From Salidesulfovibrio brasiliensis JCM 12178 (GTDB taxonomy: Bacteria; Desulfobacterota; Desulfovibrionia; Desulfovibrionales; Desulfovibrionaceae), in NCBI RefSeq assembly GCF_001311825.1, contig NZ_BBCB01000002.1, forward strand, positions 1 through 64,000: a DNA stretch of 64,000 bases, read 5' to 3'. Each line of letters starts with the position of its first letter. Position 1 is the stretch's first letter. This document shows, piece after piece, positions 46,332 to 58,466 of the stretch. The translations under genes were made by a program, and so were the position numbers. Under the pieces are notes generated by a model. The model had not been told where the DNA came from and ran no database searches. It saw nothing but the letters and a program-made list of their open reading frames with translations.

Positions 46332-47012
46332 ATGGAACGGGAACGAATACGAAGCAGAAGAGAACAGGGTGAAGAAACCCGCAAGGTGCTTCTTGAAGTC
46401 GGGGCGCGGCTTTTTGGGACAACGGGGTTCCATGGCGTCAGCATGCGTCAGCTTGTCAGCGAGGCAGGCGTCAACCTCAGTACAGTCAATTACCACTTCG
46501 GCAGCAAAGCCGGGCTCTACCGCGCCATAATCGAGACAATTATTGCGGTCCAGCCGGAGATATTTCCTGCTGAGGAGTATGTCCTCACGCGACTGAAGGA
46601 TGCCGACAATGACCCCGTCAAGCAGGCCGAATGCGTTAAATGGTATGTGGGCCGTATGGTACGCGGCCTCATCGGTAACCCGGACCACGTCTGGCCCGCG
46701 TTCATCATTTCCCGCGAGCTGGCCCAGCCTTCCGAGGAGTTTGCTTTTCTTCTCGACGAGTTTTTCAACCCTTCGTTCCACTCTCTCCGGGCGCTGGTAT
46801 CCGGTGTGCTTCCTGAAGGCACTGAACCCGAGGAGGTTGTCATCACCGTGCATGGCATCATCGGCATGCTGGTCAAATTTCTGGAAGGGCGCGACCTCAT
46901 CACGCAAAGGCTCGGCTGGGACGGCTACGGCCCTGCCGAAGTTGAAAAGCTGGCGTCAGTGTTAAGTAAAAGAGCGGCGGGCTATCTCGGCCTGCCCATG
47001 GAGAGTGTATAA
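46332..47012 (+). CDS. TetR family transcriptional regulator of the RND pump
   Basis: A 226-residue repressor. The N-terminal helix-turn-helix (about 15-65) is typical: TRKVLLEVGARLFGTTGFHG, then VSMRQLVSEAGVNLSTVNYH and FGSKAGLYRAI. The C-terminal ligand domain (GRMVRGLIGNPDHVWPAF, EEFAFLLDEFF) resembles the CerR-like group. The ATG 46332 follows AGGAG at six bases; the in-frame upstream codons to 46260 lack a site. Its stop overlaps the start of the adaptor gene by one base (TAATG), so repressor and pump are co-transcribed. The inducer is unknown. Confidence 0.92.
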   Translation: MERERIRSRREQGEETRKVLLEVGARLFGTTGFHGVSMRQLVSEAGVNLSTVNYHFGSKAGLYRAIIETIIAVQPEIFPAEEYVLTRLKDADNDPVKQAECVKWYVGRMVRGLIGNPDHVWPAFIISRELAQPSEEFAFLLDEFFNPSFHSLRALVSGVLPEGTEPEEVVITVHGIIGMLVKFLEGRDLITQRLGWDGYGPAEVEKLASVLSKRAAGYLGLPMESV

Positions 47013-48097
47013 TGAAACGTATCGCATGTTGCCTGTTCCTTTTTGCCATCCTCGTCGGTTGCAACGGCAAGCCTGCAGCGGTCGAGGAGCCTGTCCGTCC
47101 GGTCAAGACGGCTGTGGTTCAGTCCGGTGGAGTGGGCAAGCTTTGGTCGTTTGCCGGGACGGCAGAGGATGCGCTTGAAACAGATCTTTCTTTTCGCGTG
47201 GGCGGCAAGATTGTTGATTTCCCCGGCAACCAGATCGGGAAGAAGTTCAGCAAGGGTGAGGTGATCGCCCGGCTTGACCCTTCCGATTACGAGCTTGAAC
47301 TGCGGCAGGCCAAGGCCAATATGGAGCAGATTCGCGCGTCTTACATCCGCGCGGAGGCGGATGTGAAGCGAATCCGCCAGCTTTATGACCGCAAGGTGAT
47401 TTCGAAAAGCGAACTCGATCAGGCCGAGGCGGATTTCCAGTCCAATAAGGCCCAGCTCAGCGCTTCGGCAAAAAAACTGGACATCGCCCGCAAGCAACTG
47501 ACCTACACGGTCCTTGAGGCTCCGTTCAACGGTTGGATCGGTAGCGTCATGGCTGACATTCATCAGAACGTTTCATCCGGTCAGGCCGTTGTTTCCTTCA
47601 ATGCCGGGCGTCAGATGAAAATGTACGTCTCGGTTCCGGACATTCTCATCACGCACGTTAACGAGGGCGACGAGGTCGAAGTCAGCTTTGACGCTATCCC
47701 CGGTAAGATCATGAAGGGCAGGGTGATGGAGGTCGGCGTACAGTCCACCAAGGGGTCCACTTACCCGGTCAAGGTCTATCTCGACAACTCCGAAAAGCTC
47801 GTGCGCAGCGGTATGTCCGGTACTGTGAGTTTCAAGGGCAAGAACACGGAGCAGGCCAACGTGTATGTTCCCGCTGCAGCGGTTGTCGGAGAGGTTGATG
47901 GAACCCGTAGCGTTTGGGTGGTTAACCCGAAGGATGACACCGTTTCCAAGCAAAGGGTCGCCATCGGCGAGCTTACAGACCGTGGAATTGAAGTGCTTGA
48001 GGGGCTGAAGGAAGGGGATGTCGTTGTTACCCGCGGTGTTCATTCCCTTCACGAAGGGTTGAAGGTTCGTTATCAGCGCAGCGGCGAGGAGGCATAG
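47012..48097 (+). CDS. RND efflux periplasmic adaptor, lipoprotein
   Basis: A 361-residue membrane-fusion protein (MexA/AcrA class). A lipoprotein signal ends in a lipobox (ILVGC, Cys20). Then come the lipoyl half-motifs (FRVGGKIVDFPGNQIGKKFS), an alpha-hairpin of about 70 residues (EQIRASYIRAEADVKRIRQL), APFNGWIGSV, and barrel and membrane-proximal domains with a RVGVQST-like strand and EGLKEGDVVVTRGVHSL near the end. It links the RND pump downstream to an outer-membrane factor that is not encoded here. Confidence 0.93.
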   Translation: MKRIACCLFLFAILVGCNGKPAAVEEPVRPVKTAVVQSGGVGKLWSFAGTAEDALETDLSFRVGGKIVDFPGNQIGKKFSKGEVIARLDPSDYELELRQAKANMEQIRASYIRAEADVKRIRQLYDRKVISKSELDQAEADFQSNKAQLSASAKKLDIARKQLTYTVLEAPFNGWIGSVMADIHQNVSSGQAVVSFNAGRQMKMYVSVPDILITHVNEGDEVEVSFDAIPGKIMKGRVMEVGVQSTKGSTYPVKVYLDNSEKLVRSGMSGTVSFKGKNTEQANVYVPAAAVVGEVDGTRSVWVVNPKDDTVSKQRVAIGELTDRGIEVLEGLKEGDVVVTRGVHSLHEGLKVRYQRSGEEA

Positions 48098-48098
48098 C

Positions 48099-51000
48099 GT
48101 GAATCTCGCCAAGTGGTGCATCGAAAACAACCGGACCTCCATAGCCCTGTTTCTGTTGATTGCGCTGGGTGGGGTCCTGACGTTTTTCAACATCGCAAAG
48201 GATGAAGACCCGGACTTTACCATCCGGCAGGCGCTTGTCATGACGCAGTTCCCCGGTGCCTCTCCCCAGCGGGTGGAGGAGCTCGTCACCGACAAGTTGG
48301 AAGAAGAAATCCGGGAAATAAGCGATGTGAAGGTTGTCAGGTCACAATCAATGACCGGCCTGTCCATTATCGAAGTGGAACTGTTTGATCGCGTCAAAGA
48401 GGTAGAGCCGGTCTGGCAGCAGCTTCGCAATAAAGTTGACGATGCCGGGCCGAATCTGCCCGCCGAGGCTGCAACGCCCATGGTCAATGACGAGTTCGGC
48501 GATGTGTTCGGCATAGTCATCGCGCTGACCGGGGACGGCTTTTCCTACCGCGAACTCAAGGATACGGCCGATGACCTTCGCGACCAACTGCTCAAGGTCG
48601 AGGACGTGGGCAAGGTCGAGCTGTGGGGCACGCAGGCAGAGCGTATTTTCGTGGAATTCTCCAACTCCCGCATGGCTGCGGCAGGAGTGAGTCCGTTCGC
48701 TCTGGCGCAGATCATCGACCACCAGAACACCATTCAGCCAAGCGGCTCCGCCAAGGTGGGGCCTGAGCGCATCGTTATTGAGCCCACCGGCGAATTCAAG
48801 GATGTGGGCGACATCTATTCTCTGTCCATGCGTGCTGCTGGCGACAAGGGGTCAACACGTCTGGCCGACGTGGCGACCATAAAGAGGGACTACGTGGATC
48901 CGCCCACGACCATGACCCGTTACAATGGCGAGCGGTGCGTTTTCCTCGCTGTATCCATGGCCGACGGCGGAAAAATAACCGATCTCGGCGGTCGCATCAC
49001 CAAGCGGCTCGAAGCGTTGCAGTCCACGCTCTACCACGGTCTCGAAACAGAGATCCTCGTGTTTCAGCCCGAATACGTGGATGTCGCCATCACTGACTTC
49101 ATGATAAACCTTCTGGAATCATTCGTGTTCGTTGTCGTCGTGATCCTGTTGTTCGCGGGGCTGCGTACCGGGCTCATCGCCGGGTCGCTGGTGCCCATGG
49201 CCATGCTCGGTTGCATCGGCCTGATGCCGTACTTTGATGTCGCCCTGCAACGCATCTCCATTGCTTCATTGATTATTTCACTCGGGATTCTGGTAGACAA
49301 CGGTGTGGTGGTCTCGGAGGCGATTCTTGTGCGGCTGGCGTCGGGAGAGGAACGGCTTAAAGCGGTGATAGAGGCTGTGAGAGAGCTGTGGATGCCGCTT
49401 CTGGCCGCATCGCTGACCACGGTATTCGCGTTCCTGCCCATTCCGCTGGCGGAGAACGCCACCGGCGAATTCTGCTTCTCCCTGTTCGTGGTCGTTTCCC
49501 TCACGCTTCTATGCTCATGGGGGTTGTCCATGAGTATGGTGCCAATGATGTGTTACTACTTTCTCAAACCCAAAGTGACGATCCAGACCTATACCAGTCG
49601 CCTGTATGTGGCCTATCGGAAATTCCTGCTGGCCTGCCTGCGGCACCGTCCGGCGTTTCTGGTGGCCGTGCTTCTGTGTTGTGCGGTGGCAATATGGGGC
49701 TTCAAGTTCGTGCCCAAGATGTTCTTTCCGCCCAACGAGCGCGCCCAGTTCACCATCGACTTCTGGCAGCCATATGGAACTGACATCACGGCCACGGCCG
49801 ATCGTGCCGGGCGTCTGGAAGACATTCTCCTTGCTGACGAGGGCGTGGACAGCGTTGGAACCTTTGTGGGCCACGGTGGACCCCGCTGGTACCTGCCGCT
49901 TAACCTTGAGCAGAAAAACGACAACCTCGCTACGTTCATCGTGAACACCGTCAGCGTCGAGGCCGTGGACAAGGTCATTGACCGCACCCGGACGGCCCTG
50001 ATGAATGAGTTTCCCGACGCGGACTTCAGCCTCAAGAAGCTCATGAACGGCCCGCCTGTGGGGGCGCCGCTGCAGATTCGTCTTTCCGGTCCGGATATCC
50101 GCACGCTTTACAGACTGCGTGACCGCATCGCCGCCATTGTGGAGTCCAAGGCGGGTGTGACCCGCGTATGGGACGACTGGGGCCAGTGGACCAAGAAGAT
50201 GAAGGTCAAGGTCGATCAGGAAAAGGCGCGCGAAGCGGGCCTGTCCAGCTTTGACGTGGCCGTGAGTTTGCAGACCAGCATGAGCGGACTGCGTGCCTCC
50301 GAATACCGCGACGGGGATACGGTCATTCCCATCCTGCTTCGTAACAACGAGGTCAGCGGCCAGTTGGAGCGTCTGGATGGTCTGAACGTCTATTCCTATG
50401 ACACGGGCAAGAGCGTGCCGCTCAGCCAGATCGCCACCACCAAGCTGGACTGGCAGCCTTCGGACATCCGGCGCAGGGACCAGACGCGGACCATGACCAT
50501 CAAGGCCGATGTGGCGGAAGGATTCTTTGCGCTCTCCATTCTTGGCGAGGTCAGGCCCGAGGTCGAGAAACTCATGAGCGGTTCCGACTGGCCTCTCGGG
50601 TATACCGTCGAGTACGGTGGCGAGTTCGAGAAGAGCGTGGAGTCGCAGGAGGCCATCAACGCCAACATGCCGCTCGCCATGGGGTTGCTGGTGCTGGTCT
50701 TGATCTTCCAGTTCAACTCCGTGCGCCGTCCGCTCATCATCCTGCTGACCCTGCCGCCCATGATGTGCGGCATTACCGCCGGGATGCTTGCCACCAACGC
50801 ACCGTTCGGCTTCATGCCCATGCTCGGCATGATCTCGCTCCTCGGCATCATCGTGAATAACGCGATCATGCTCATAGACAGGATCGAGATACAGCGGAGC
50901 AGGGGGATTCCGACCAGAGACAGCATCGTGCTGGCGGCCATGGAGCGCGCGCGGCCCATCATAATGACTGCCACAACGACCATCATCGGCATGGTGCCGC

Positions 51001-51185
51001 TCTCGTTGCAGGGCGGGGAGATGTGGCGGCCCATGGCCAACTGCATCATGTCCGGGCTGGCCGTCGCCACCATCCTTACGCTGGTGCTCTGCCCCGTGCT
51101 CTATTCCCTGTTCTTCAGGCAGAAGTACAAGGAGTTCGTCTGGGACCCGGATGTGGTCCGGCAGGGCAGCGACATATCTGCCTGA
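48099..51185 (+). CDS. RND family efflux transporter permease
   Basis: Intact 1028-residue inner-membrane pump with the AcrB topology: helix 1 at residues 11-30, a large periplasmic loop, helices 2-6 starting near 335 (NLLESFVFVVVVILLFAGLR), helix 7 near 520, a second loop and helices 8-12. In helix 4, GILVDNGVVVSEAI replaces the usual DD pair by D-N, as in several non-multidrug branches of the family; the helix-10-side lysine/Thr could not be assigned with certainty. The GTG start at 48099 follows GCGAGGAG; the gene begins one base after the adaptor. Substrate unknown. Confidence 0.92.
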   Translation: MNLAKWCIENNRTSIALFLLIALGGVLTFFNIAKDEDPDFTIRQALVMTQFPGASPQRVEELVTDKLEEEIREISDVKVVRSQSMTGLSIIEVELFDRVKEVEPVWQQLRNKVDDAGPNLPAEAATPMVNDEFGDVFGIVIALTGDGFSYRELKDTADDLRDQLLKVEDVGKVELWGTQAERIFVEFSNSRMAAAGVSPFALAQIIDHQNTIQPSGSAKVGPERIVIEPTGEFKDVGDIYSLSMRAAGDKGSTRLADVATIKRDYVDPPTTMTRYNGERCVFLAVSMADGGKITDLGGRITKRLEALQSTLYHGLETEILVFQPEYVDVAITDFMINLLESFVFVVVVILLFAGLRTGLIAGSLVPMAMLGCIGLMPYFDVALQRISIASLIISLGILVDNGVVVSEAILVRLASGEERLKAVIEAVRELWMPLLAASLTTVFAFLPIPLAENATGEFCFSLFVVVSLTLLCSWGLSMSMVPMMCYYFLKPKVTIQTYTSRLYVAYRKFLLACLRHRPAFLVAVLLCCAVAIWGFKFVPKMFFPPNERAQFTIDFWQPYGTDITATADRAGRLEDILLADEGVDSVGTFVGHGGPRWYLPLNLEQKNDNLATFIVNTVSVEAVDKVIDRTRTALMNEFPDADFSLKKLMNGPPVGAPLQIRLSGPDIRTLYRLRDRIAAIVESKAGVTRVWDDWGQWTKKMKVKVDQEKAREAGLSSFDVAVSLQTSMSGLRASEYRDGDTVIPILLRNNEVSGQLERLDGLNVYSYDTGKSVPLSQIATTKLDWQPSDIRRRDQTRTMTIKADVAEGFFALSILGEVRPEVEKLMSGSDWPLGYTVEYGGEFEKSVESQEAINANMPLAMGLLVLVLIFQFNSVRRPLIILLTLPPMMCGITAGMLATNAPFGFMPMLGMISLLGIIVNNAIMLIDRIEIQRSRGIPTRDSIVLAAMERARPIIMTATTTIIGMVPLSLQGGEMWRPMANCIMSGLAVATILTLVLCPVLYSLFFRQKYKEFVWDPDVVRQGSDISA

Positions 51186-51211
51186 GGATAGTTAGAGAAC
51201 CTGAAAGAAAA

Positions 51212-51242
51212 AGCCTCCGCATCGTAGAACGGTGCGGAGGCT
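51212..51242. terminator. Bidirectional terminator between RND pump and DUF523 gene
   Basis: A 10-bp stem AGCCTCCGCA / TGCGGAGGCT with an eleven-base loop. The minus strand has the better T run (TTTTTC), so it ends the leftward gene best and the RND operon more weakly. Confidence 0.8.
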
Positions 51243-51264
51243 TTGCTGTTGTGGCTGTCTGTAT

Positions 51265-52233
51265 TCAAACCTGATTGCGCAACTTGAGCTCCAGCGGATG
51301 CGGATGCATGTAGACCTGTTGCTGCAGGTATTCGTTATCATACTTGCGGACATAGTGGTTCAGGAGTGTTACCGGCACTATGAGCGGAACGAGGCCGTTC
51401 CTGTAAGCGTCAATGATCTCGACACATTCCTGTTTTTCATCCGGTGTGAGCTGGCGTTTGAAGTAGCCCATGACGTGCTGCAGCACGTTGGAGTGCTTCT
51501 TGGGCGTGGCCTTGAGCTGCATTGCGCTGAAAAGCTCTTCGCCGTACTGGGCGATGGCGTCTTCCAGAGGCTGCTCTTTGGCGTGGGCCACGAGCTTGCC
51601 GAGGCGGCGGTAGGCTTCCACATTGTGCGACATGAGCAAGAGCTTGTGCCGGGTGTGAAAGTCCACGAGCGCGCCCACGGTCTGCGGCCCGGAGAGCAGC
51701 TCCAGCCAGCGGTTGAAGGTGAACAGGCGCGAAATGAAATTCTCGCGGATGACCGCGTCGTGCAGGCGGCCGTCATCCTCGACGGGTAACATGGGAAAGC
51801 GCTGCATGAAGCGGGCGGCAAAGAACCCCACACCGTTGTAGCGCGGCTGGCCGCCTTCGGGCGGATAGACCTTGACCTGCCGCATGCCGCTGGAAGGGGA
51901 TTTGGCCTTGAAGATGAACGCGCAGATTGGTTCTTCGGTCAGTGCGTCCAGTTTTTTTGCGCTCCACGAATCCATTCGCTCGGACCAGTCTTCTCCGGAT
52001 TCGCGGCCCACGAGTCTCGGGTTGTCGAGGTCGCCCACCAGTCGGACAGGTTCGCGTGGAATGCCCATGCCTGTTCCCACTTCCGGGCAGACCGGCAGGA
52101 AATCCACAAAATTGGCCAGAGTGTCGCAGATGTAGCGGTCACGCTGATGCCCGCCGTTGTAACGTACGTTTTCGCCCAGCAGGCAGGCGCTGATGCCGAC
52201 AAGCGGGCGTGGAGTCGAGTTATTGGTATTCAT
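51265..52233 (-). CDS. DUF523 and DUF1722 domain protein (YbgA type)
   Basis: A 322-residue protein with an N-terminal DUF523 domain (about 10-155: GISACLLGENVRYNGGH, CPEVGTGMGIPREPVRLVG, CAFIFKAKSPSSG) and a C-terminal DUF1722/YbgA domain (about 190-305: TFNRWLELLSGPQTVGALV, FHTRHKLLLMSHN, YFKRQLTPDEKQE). Family members may bind Fe-S or be linked to photolyase-type genes, but function is not established; here DUF523's cysteines (C17 and C49 in the translated frame) could ligate a metal. The ATG is 52233. Neighbours are feoA on the same strand and an RND pump. Confidence 0.88.
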   Translation of the reverse strand: MNTNNSTPRPLVGISACLLGENVRYNGGHQRDRYICDTLANFVDFLPVCPEVGTGMGIPREPVRLVGDLDNPRLVGRESGEDWSERMDSWSAKKLDALTEEPICAFIFKAKSPSSGMRQVKVYPPEGGQPRYNGVGFFAARFMQRFPMLPVEDDGRLHDAVIRENFISRLFTFNRWLELLSGPQTVGALVDFHTRHKLLLMSHNVEAYRRLGKLVAHAKEQPLEDAIAQYGEELFSAMQLKATPKKHSNVLQHVMGYFKRQLTPDEKQECVEIIDAYRNGLVPLIVPVTLLNHYVRKYDNEYLQQQVYMHPHPLELKLRNQV

Positions 52234-52270
52234 ATCCGCATTGTACTGTAAATGCGGAAAAAGGGAAGGG

Positions 52271-52540
52271 TTATCCGCTTGCGCTGACGCACTTGCAGAT
52301 GGGGCAGCCGCGTTCTCCGTCGAGCGCGAGAATCTTTTCGCACTCGCCGTGGCCCATCACGACTTCGCAGCCGCGCACGCGGATACGCTTGGGTCCGCCG
52401 CCGTCGGAGAGAATCTCCACGGGGCATCCCGGCGTCAGGCCGAGCGCAAGCATCCTCGAACGGGCCTTGCACCCGCCGCAGATTTCGGAAACGGTGACCG
52501 TTGAACCGGCCGGATAATCAGTCAGTGGCTTTGGTGTCAT
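52271..52540 (-). CDS. feoA: Ferrous iron transport protein A (FeoA)
   Basis: An 89-residue SH3-fold protein of the FeoA family, thought to assist the FeoB Fe(II) channel. It has the GSTVTVSEICGGCKARSRML start, the turn LGLTPGCPVEILSDGGGP and the strand RVRGCEVVMGHGECEKI. Seven cysteines, including a terminal CPICKC, are more than in most FeoA and suggest extra metal binding. The ATG at 52540 follows GAGGGAC; the in-frame upstream start at 52588 overlaps the Fur box and is rejected. No feoB is adjacent in the window. Confidence 0.9.
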   Translation of the reverse strand: MTPKPLTDYPAGSTVTVSEICGGCKARSRMLALGLTPGCPVEILSDGGGPKRIRVRGCEVVMGHGECEKILALDGERGCPICKCVSASG

Positions 52541-52562
52541 GCTGTTTTGTCCCTCTTGGTGA

Positions 52563-52596
52563 GACTGAAAATAATTATCAGCCTCCATCTTGTCAA
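52563..52596 (-). promoter_or_regulatory. Fur-box promoter of feoA
   Basis: Reading leftward, TTGACA (52591-52596) and TATTTT (52568-52573) lie 17 bases apart. The sequence GATAATTATTTTCAG (52563-52579 region) matches 13 of 19 bases of the Fur consensus and covers the -10 element, giving iron repression. Confidence 0.7.
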
Positions 52597-52664
52597 CGGC
52601 AAATGTGGGGCGATTTTGAAAAGACTTTGTCGGGCTTCCGCAGAGGAGGGGACGATTGACCGTT

Positions 52665-52695
52665 GCGTTTCAAGGCATAAGACGATATGAAACGC
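52665..52695. promoter_or_regulatory. Perfect 8-bp inverted repeat upstream of carB
   Basis: GCGTTTCA (52665-52672) and TGAAACGC (52688-52695) are exact complements with a 15-base spacer, about 60-90 bases before carB; a GCACC / GGTGC hairpin follows. It may be an operator or the base of a leader RNA. The regulator is unknown. Confidence 0.4.
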
Positions 52696-52756
52696 GCACC
52701 CGCCCGACGGGGTGCGGTCCCGCCAGTGACAAACCTTCAACCACTTTGGTGAGTCC

Positions 52757-55990
<3,234 letters not shown>

Positions 55991-56011
55991 CCGGCCGGGA
56001 GACGTTCGATC

Positions 56012-57436
56012 ATGAAGAAAGAGTATTGTGGACTGTTCGGTATCTACGGCCATCATGAAGCCGCGCGCATGACCTACTTCGGTCTGTACGCCATGCAGCA
56101 CCGGGGGCAGGAGTCCGCGGGCATCGTGACATGGGACGGCATGAAGATTCGCGAGCAGAAGGGCATGGGCCTTGTGCCCGACGTCTTCAACGAGCGGCAC
56201 ATCGGCAAGGAGCTCAAGGGCGACATCGCCATGGGCCACATCCGTTACTCCACCACGGGCGCCTCCCTCATTCGGAATGCTCAGCCGTTCATCGTGCGCC
56301 ACGGCAACCTGCGTCTGGCCGTGGCCCACAACGGCAACCTCGTGAACACCTTTGAACTGCGCCGCGAGCTTGAGGAGCAGGGCAGCATCTTCCAGACCAC
56401 CATGGACACGGAAGTGTTCGTGCACCTTATCATCAAGAACCTCAACGGTTCCGGCAGCGTTGAAGAGGCCGTCAAGAAGGCCTGCCAGAAGATCAAGGGC
56501 GCGTATTCCATGCTGGTGATGGCCAACGACAAGCTCATCGCGGTCAAGGACCCCAACGGGTTCCGGCCGCTGGCCCTCGGCAGGCTCGGCGACAAGTATG
56601 TTCTGGCCTCCGAGACCTGCGCGTTCGACCTCATTGAGGCCGAATACCTGCGCCCCATCTCTCCTGGTGAAATGGTCGTGATTCAGGACAACAAGATATC
56701 CTGTCATCAGGTCATGGAACCGGGCGCCAAAAAGCAGTGCATCTTCGAGCTCATCTACTTTGCCCGCCCCGACTCCTATGTCTTCGGCGAAGTGGTTTAC
56801 GAGCGTCGCAAGGAGATGGGCAAGGTGCTGGCCCGCGAAGCTCCGGTGGACGCCGACATCGTCATGCCGTTCCCGGATTCGGGGAACTATGCGGCTGTCG
56901 GCTATTCGCAGGAATCCGGCCTGCCGCTGGAGCTGGTCATGATCCGCAACCACTACGTCGGCAGGACCTTCATCCAGCCCTCGCAGGACATGCGGGACTT
57001 CTCGGTGCGCGTGAAGCTCAACCCGGTCCGCAGCATGATTCAGGGCAAACGCATCCTGATCGTGGAAGACTCCATCGTCCGCGGGACCACAACTCGCACG
57101 AGGGTCAAAAAGCTCCGCGAACTGGGCGCACGGGAGATTCACATGCGCGTGAGCTGCCCGCCCATCAAGCACCCCTGTTTCTACGGCATCGACTTCTCGT
57201 CCAAGGGCGAGCTGCTGGCTGCAAACACGTCCGTTGACGACATTGCCCGCTATCTCGGCCTCGACTCGTTGCACTACCTGTCCATCCCCGGCCTGCTCAG
57301 CTCGGTTTCCGAAGGAGACGACTACTGTCTGGCCTGCTTTAATGGTGAGTACCCGGTCGAGGTAGGCGACAAAACCGGCAAGATGTGCCTTGAGCGTGAC
57401 GGTGTAGTGCCGGGCATCATTAAGGAATTCTGCTAG
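56012..57436 (+). CDS. purF: Amidophosphoribosyltransferase
   Basis: First committed enzyme of purine synthesis: PRPP plus glutamine to phosphoribosylamine. The N-terminal nucleophile cysteine is Cys6 (KKEYCGLFGIYG), preceded by a five-residue leader removed in the active enzyme, as in B. subtilis-type PurF. HRGQESAGI, GHIRYSTTG and the PRPP loop ILIVEDSIVRGTTT are present; cysteines near 380-450 (SCPPIKHPCFYGIDFSS, DYCLACFNG) fit the Fe-S-type enzymes. It lies 21 bases after carB and nine before the next gene. Confidence 0.97.
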   Translation: MKKEYCGLFGIYGHHEAARMTYFGLYAMQHRGQESAGIVTWDGMKIREQKGMGLVPDVFNERHIGKELKGDIAMGHIRYSTTGASLIRNAQPFIVRHGNLRLAVAHNGNLVNTFELRRELEEQGSIFQTTMDTEVFVHLIIKNLNGSGSVEEAVKKACQKIKGAYSMLVMANDKLIAVKDPNGFRPLALGRLGDKYVLASETCAFDLIEAEYLRPISPGEMVVIQDNKISCHQVMEPGAKKQCIFELIYFARPDSYVFGEVVYERRKEMGKVLAREAPVDADIVMPFPDSGNYAAVGYSQESGLPLELVMIRNHYVGRTFIQPSQDMRDFSVRVKLNPVRSMIQGKRILIVEDSIVRGTTTRTRVKKLRELGAREIHMRVSCPPIKHPCFYGIDFSSKGELLAANTSVDDIARYLGLDSLHYLSIPGLLSSVSEGDDYCLACFNGEYPVEVGDKTGKMCLERDGVVPGIIKEFC

Positions 57437-57444
57437 GAGGGACA

Positions 57445-58430
57445 ATGGCCGGTGTGAGCAAGTGGGTCGAGACGGCCCGGCGTGTCCTTGATACCGAGAT
57501 CGACGGTCTGAAAGCCGTGCGTGACCAGCTTGACGGCGGTTTCACCAAAGCGGTGGAGGCCATGGCTCCTGCACCGGGCGAGTGGTCATCACCGGCGTAG
57601 GCAAATCCGGCCTTGTGGGCCGCAAGATTGCGGCCACGCTCTCCAGCACCGGGACCCCGGCCTTTTTCCTGCATCCCGTGGAGGGCGCGCACGGCGACAT
57701 GGGTATGATTCGCGACGAGGACGTGGTGCTCGCCATCTCAAACAGCGGCAACACCGATGAAGTCAACGCCATCCTGCCCACCCTCAAGTCGCTAGGGGCG
57801 ACGATCGTCTGCCTTGTGGGCAAGCAGGGGTCAAGGATGGCGGAGCTGTCCGACATCGTCATCGAAGCCCGCGTGCCTCGCGAGGCCTGCCCCATGGGAC
57901 TTGCGCCAACTGCGAGCACCACCGCTCATCTGGCGGTTGGCGACGCCCTCGCCGTGAGCCTCATGGAGCACAAGTCTTTCAAGGAGAGCGATTTCCAGCG
58001 GTTTCACCCCGGCGGTTCTCTCGGGCAGCGATTGCTCATGTGCGTTGACAGCCTGATGCATACCGATGCTATGCCGGTGGTTGGTGTTGGCGTCGGCGTT
58101 GATGACGCGGTCCGTGTGCTCAACGAAGGGCGTATGGGACTTGTGGCGGTGGTCGATACCGAAGGACGCCTGGCCGGTGTTTTGTCCGACGGCGATGTCA
58201 GGCGGCTGTTCTGCGCCGGGACGCTGCAGCAGGCCGTGAGCATCGATGAGATCATGACCCGCGATCCCAAGCGCGTTCGTCCCGGTGACAGTGCTGCGGA
58301 GGTACTGGACATCATGGAGCTGAACCAGATAACAGTTCTTCCCGTGGTCGGTGAAAACGAGCGGCTTGCAGGGCTTGTTCACCTGCACGACCTGCTCGGC
58401 AAGGGCCAGCTCAGGTTTGCCAACCCGTAA
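57445..58430 (+). CDS. kdsD: KpsF/GutQ-type arabinose-5-phosphate isomerase (frameshifted)
   Basis: Converts ribulose-5-phosphate to arabinose-5-phosphate, the first step to the LPS sugar KDO. The SIS domain (about 35-190) has GKSGLVGRKIAATLSSTGTP, HPVEGAHGDMGMI and SNSGNTDEVNA; two CBS domains follow (about 205-329; MTRDPKRVRPGDSAAE). The ATG at 57445 follows GGAGGGAC. Near 57574 (coding ctcctgcacc) one C is lost, so the first 51 codons are out of frame with the rest; repaired, it reads MAPCTGRVVITGVGKSG. About 329 residues, normal. Confidence 0.92.
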
Positions 58431-58466
58431 TCCGGACGGACCGAACTCCGCCGGAACAGGAGTTTC

